Of a DNA stretch of 6,498 bases, positions 5,604 through 6,498 are shown piece by piece; the stretch's first letter is position 1, and each line of letters opens with the position of its first letter. Both the position numbers and the translations under genes were made by a program. Source of the DNA: Pseudomonadota bacterium (GTDB lineage: Bacteria > Desulfobacterota > Syntrophia > Syntrophales > JADFWA01); contig JAUWQS010000094.1 in assembly GCA_030610915.1 (NCBI GenBank), positions 1 through 6,498 on the forward strand. The letters are read 5' to 3'. The notes under the pieces are model-generated. The model saw only the letters and a list, made by a program, of their open reading frames with translations, did no database searches and was not told where the DNA came from.

Positions 5604-6498
5604 ATGAAAGTCACAACAGTAGAAGAATACCTGAAGGCACGAAAAAATATCGTCGATGATGCCCTTGACAGGTATCTTCCCGGAGAGGATAATTTTCCTG
5701 GAGTTATTTTTAAATCTGTCAGATACAGCATATTCGCAGGCGGGAAGAGGATAAGGCCGATTTTGTGCATGGCTTCTGCGAAAGCGGTCGGGGGAGATAG
5801 AGAGACAGTGCTTCACGTGGCCTGTGCGCTGGAGATGATTCATACCTATTCCCTGATTCACGATGATCTCCCTGTTATGGATGACGACGACTACAGGAGG
5901 GGAAAACTTACAAATCACAAGGTATTCGGTGAAGATATAGCAGTTCTTGCCGGGGATGCCCTCCTGACCGAGGCCTTCCGTTTGATGTCAAAAAGGGAAC
6001 TTGCCGGTAATATTCCTGCTGATAGATTTCTTACAGTAATCAACGAAATCTCGGAGGCTGCAGGGTTCCTCGGAATGGTTGGCGGGCAGGTTGTCGATGT
6101 AAGATCGGAGGGGAAAGAGATTGACGAAAAAACCCTTAATTATATACATACTCATAAGACAGGGGCATTGATTCTCGCCTCTGTCAGGGCAGGCGCCATA
6201 ATAGCCGGCGCCGGTGAATATGAGCTTGCCGCCCTTTCAGAATACGGCAGGCACGCGGGACTCGCCTTTCAGATAGCGGATGACATCCTTGACATTGAAG
6301 GAGAGCGGGAATTACTTGGAAAAAATATAGGGAGTGACAAATCACGCGGCAAGGCCACCTTTCCTGCCTTTTTTGGGCTTGAAGAATCCAGAAGAATGGC
6401 CTGTGAACTTATAGATAAAGCTCTGTCGGATATTACAATGCTTGACGGCAAGGCTGAACCTTTGAGAATGATTGCAAGATATATCATTGAACGAACGG
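5604..6498 (+). CDS. ispA: short-chain polyprenyl diphosphate synthase (farnesyl diphosphate synthase type), runs off the window end
   Basis: This enzyme adds isopentenyl diphosphate to DMAPP or geranyl diphosphate to give farnesyl diphosphate. The visible 298 residues contain GGKRIRP (46-52), the first aspartate-rich motif DDLPVMDDDD (87-96) with the bacterial two-residue insertion, RRGK (98-101), GGQ (160-162), KTG (185-187) and the second aspartate-rich motif in FQIADDILD (222-230). All catalytic aspartates are present. The residue five places before the first motif is tyrosine (Y82), as in bacterial farnesyl diphosphate synthases; bacterial geranylgeranyl synthases usually have a small residue there. 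The last visible residues, ARYIIERT, resemble the family C-terminus and E. coli IspA has 299 residues, so only a residue or a few are missing. The usual upstream neighbour xseB is absent; the radical SAM gene is there instead. A longer product (C20) cannot be excluded. Confidence 0.93.
   Translation, partial: MKVTTVEEYLKARKNIVDDALDRYLPGEDNFPGVIFKSVRYSIFAGGKRIRPILCMASAKAVGGDRETVLHVACALEMIHTYSLIHDDLPVMDDDDYRRGKLTNHKVFGEDIAVLAGDALLTEAFRLMSKRELAGNIPADRFLTVINEISEAAGFLGMVGGQVVDVRSEGKEIDEKTLNYIHTHKTGALILASVRAGAIIAGAGEYELAALSEYGRHAGLAFQIADDILDIEGERELLGKNIGSDKSRGKATFPAFFGLEESRRMACELIDKALSDITMLDGKAEPLRMIARYIIERT

Noticed and set aside
5559..5918. Minus-strand reading frame over the start of the prenyl synthase gene
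   Set aside because: It is the shadow of a clear plus-strand gene with intact aspartate-rich motifs.

Overview
The window holds two minus-strand genes for envelope functions (secA and a membrane-anchored M23 peptidase), then two plus-strand genes (a B12-binding-type radical SAM protein and a short-chain polyprenyl diphosphate synthase). The first 25 codons of a minus-strand four-helix-bundle gene lie at the left edge. Base composition is moderate (mid to upper 40s % GC by eye). The SecA type, with full C-terminal linker and zinc-binding tail, the M23 gene just upstream of secA, and an unassigned B12-type radical SAM protein suggest a Gram-negative anaerobe-like lineage, perhaps Desulfobacterota or Nitrospirota. 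That placement is inference; no rRNA or other marker gene is present.

Layout: 1-76 (-) four-helix-bundle (23S rRNA intervening-sequence protein family) fragment; 77-218 repeat-rich gap; 219-2741 (-) secA; 2742-3055 a 314-base gap with a terminator, a probable secA promoter and several repeats; 3056-3946 (-) M23 peptidase; 3947-4125 divergent promoter region; 4126-5475 (+) radical SAM protein; 5476-5603 gap; 5604 to the window end (+) ispA-like synthase, probably only a residue or a few short of its stop.

SecA is the ATPase motor that drives preproteins through SecYEG. The M23 protein is anchored in the inner membrane and probably trims peptidoglycan in the periplasm. The synthase makes the C15 (or longer) prenyl diphosphate used for undecaprenyl phosphate, quinone side chains and similar products. 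The radical SAM protein has no assignable substrate.

The coding genes are ordinary. The unusual signal is in the gaps. All four sizeable gaps contain short degenerate runs with a 7-base period. An exact 31-base sequence with a palindromic core occurs as an inverted pair on either side of secA. A 13-base inverted repeat bounds about 211 bases between secA and the M23 gene. A strong intrinsic terminator lies directly in front of the secA ribosome binding site, and a candidate promoter is placed so that its own transcript would lack most of the terminator's 5' arm.
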